Below are positions 63,081 through 64,000 of a stretch of DNA of 64,000 nucleotides, in pieces; positions within the stretch are counted from its first letter, which is position 1, and the number at the start of each line of letters is the position of its first letter. The notes beneath the pieces are model-generated. The model made no database searches, was not told where the DNA came from, and saw only the letters and a program-made list of their open reading frames with translations. Source of the stretch: VRUE01 sp963742535 (GTDB lineage: Bacteria > Actinomycetota > Thermoleophilia > Solirubrobacterales > 70-9). The stretch is from NCBI GenBank assembly GCA_963742535.1, contig CAVUMC010000002.1, positions 2,480,001 through 2,544,000 of the forward strand. The letters are read 5' to 3'. The position numbers were made by a program, and so were the translations under genes.

Positions 63081-64000
63081 ATGTTTGCGTCATGCTCCAA
63101 CTCGTTGCTGTATCTGAGCAGGGCTGACATCGAGCGAGCGGTTGGCTCTTCCTTCCAGCCTTTCGTCGACTCAGTGACGAAAGCGCTTATCGCCCACTCT
63201 AGAGGTGCAACCTGTCAGCCACTGAAGCCCTACTTGCGACGTCCCGGCTCCGAGAACCCTTACGACAGGCTAATTGCGATGCCTGCCTATATCGATGAAG
63301 GCTCTCAAGCGATAGGACTAAAGTGGATTGGGTCTAAGCAGTTGGGTCTTGGCAGTGGTCAGCGGGAGCGAGCAAGCGCCTTGATCGTCCTCAATGACCC
63401 CGACACCCACCGTCCCATGGCCATTATGGAGGGAGGGTTGATTAGCGGTAAGCGAACCGCAGCGGTGACGGTCGCCGCCGCCCGGCATCTGGCACGGTCT
63501 GACGCCGAGGCAGTGGCGATCATTGGTTGCGGTTTTATTGGCAGCCTCCATGCATATGCCTTGGTTGAGGCCTTTCCAGCGGCGTCGCCTATCTACCTCT
63601 ATGACTCCGATCCGGATGCGATGGCGAAGCTTGTATCGGGGCTTAAGGAGCGGGGCGTCGATGCCCGCAGTTGCTTGAGCGCCGAGGAGGCGGTGAAGTC
63701 AGCCTCCATTGTCGCCGCCTGCACGGTGGCGTCGACACCCACCATCCAAGACGGGTGGCTTGCAGAGGGGTCCTTGCTTTGCAATGTCTCGTTGGTCGAT
63801 GCCACTCCTCAGGTCTACCTTCAGACAGACAAGCTCATCGTTGACGACTGGGAGCAGGCAAATCGTGCTGGGAAGATAGTTAACGATTTGGTCGCCTCGG
63901 GCGAGCTGTCGCGAGCAAGGCTTCACGGCGAGCTCGGTGATGTTCTAGACGGGTCTTGCGAGGGAAGGTCAGACTCGCGCGAGCGAATTGTCCTTAATCC
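63081..64000 (+). CDS. sbnB: SbnB-like ACEGA dehydrogenase (partial)
   Basis: ATG 63081, open to the window end (306 codons seen). Ornithine-cyclodeaminase/mu-crystallin fold: LYLSRADIERAVGSSFQ, QPLKPYLR, RLIAMPAYI, IGLKWIGSK, RTAAVTVAAARHLA, the NAD loop IIGCGFIGSLHA and VDDWEQANRAGKIVNDLV. These match SbnB (KPYLR, GIKWIGSK, VVDDWSQCN), which oxidises ACEGA to L-2,3-diaminopropionate and 2-oxoglutarate with NAD. About 30 C-terminal residues are missing off-window. Together with the SbnA-like gene this is a complete L-Dap pathway. Confidence 0.88.
   Translation, partial: MFASCSNSLLYLSRADIERAVGSSFQPFVDSVTKALIAHSRGATCQPLKPYLRRPGSENPYDRLIAMPAYIDEGSQAIGLKWIGSKQLGLGSGQRERASALIVLNDPDTHRPMAIMEGGLISGKRTAAVTVAAARHLARSDAEAVAIIGCGFIGSLHAYALVEAFPAASPIYLYDSDPDAMAKLVSGLKERGVDARSCLSAEEAVKSASIVAACTVASTPTIQDGWLAEGSLLCNVSLVDATPQVYLQTDKLIVDDWEQANRAGKIVNDLVASGELSRARLHGELGDVLDGSCEGRSDSRERIVLN

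Overview
This is a GC-rich bacterial chromosome segment that looks like an actinomycete of the class Thermoleophilia (Solirubrobacterales-like). The evidence is the dense, short-spaced gene layout, many GTG/TTG starts, frequent ATGA/GTGA/TGATG start-stop overlaps, and lineage-typical small secreted proteins such as the one at 31432-32100. The lineage call is inference from protein style; no rRNA is present. Three tRNA genes are present: Pro (UGG), Arg (UCU) and His (GUG).

Layout. 1-18.5 kb is ordinary chromosome: an MFS exporter divergent from its HxlR regulator, a 1-Cys peroxiredoxin, CoA-pyrophosphatase-type NUDIX, an SDR/OsmC/cobalamin-adenosyltransferase operon, DUF1015, MsrA, SRPBCC and alpha/beta hydrolase, a DUF2339/DUF3999 membrane pair, sterol desaturase, secreted proteins and HU. 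18.5-23 kb holds a secreted SUMF1-like protein, a beta-propeller protein and an arylsulfatase-type sulfatase; the last two carry four single-base frameshifts within about 1.5 kb. 22.9-29 kb is an accessory island: a kinase-like phosphotransferase, a large membrane-anchored P-loop ATPase, an SHMT-like PLP enzyme and a tyrosine recombinase. 29-42.7 kb returns to core metabolism: nitronate monooxygenase, acyl-CoA dehydrogenase, MMPL exporter with MarR, methyltransferase, GST, Ogt, adenylate cyclase, acyl-CoA synthetase and an ABC exporter. 42.7-49.8 kb is a TetR-headed minus-strand catabolic operon: lactonase-like MBL, CoA ligase, APC permease, two enoyl-CoA hydratases and an amidohydrolase. 49.8-59.8 kb contains an acylphosphatase-LigD phosphoesterase fusion, TauE, VOC, a cNMP-domain TrxR-like flavoprotein, Lon, and a ZIP transporter. 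59.9-64 kb is a second accessory cluster of lower GC: a divergent, short leucyl-tRNA-synthetase-like protein followed by SbnA-like and SbnB-like enzymes, the known pair for L-2,3-diaminopropionate; it runs off the window end.

Two regions stand out. First, a perfect 19-bp inverted repeat (24022-24040 and 28002-28020) brackets exactly the ATPase and SHMT-like genes, which face each other. Each gene's start codon sits a few bases inside a repeat, and a tyrosine recombinase gene ends inside one repeat with its stop codon supplied by it. This is the geometry of an invertible segment that would swap which gene lies behind each outer promoter. Second, the L-Dap gene pair follows an aminoacyl-tRNA-synthetase paralog whose amino-acid pocket, editing site and KMSKS loop all depart from LeuRS, suggesting an aaRS recruited into specialised metabolism.
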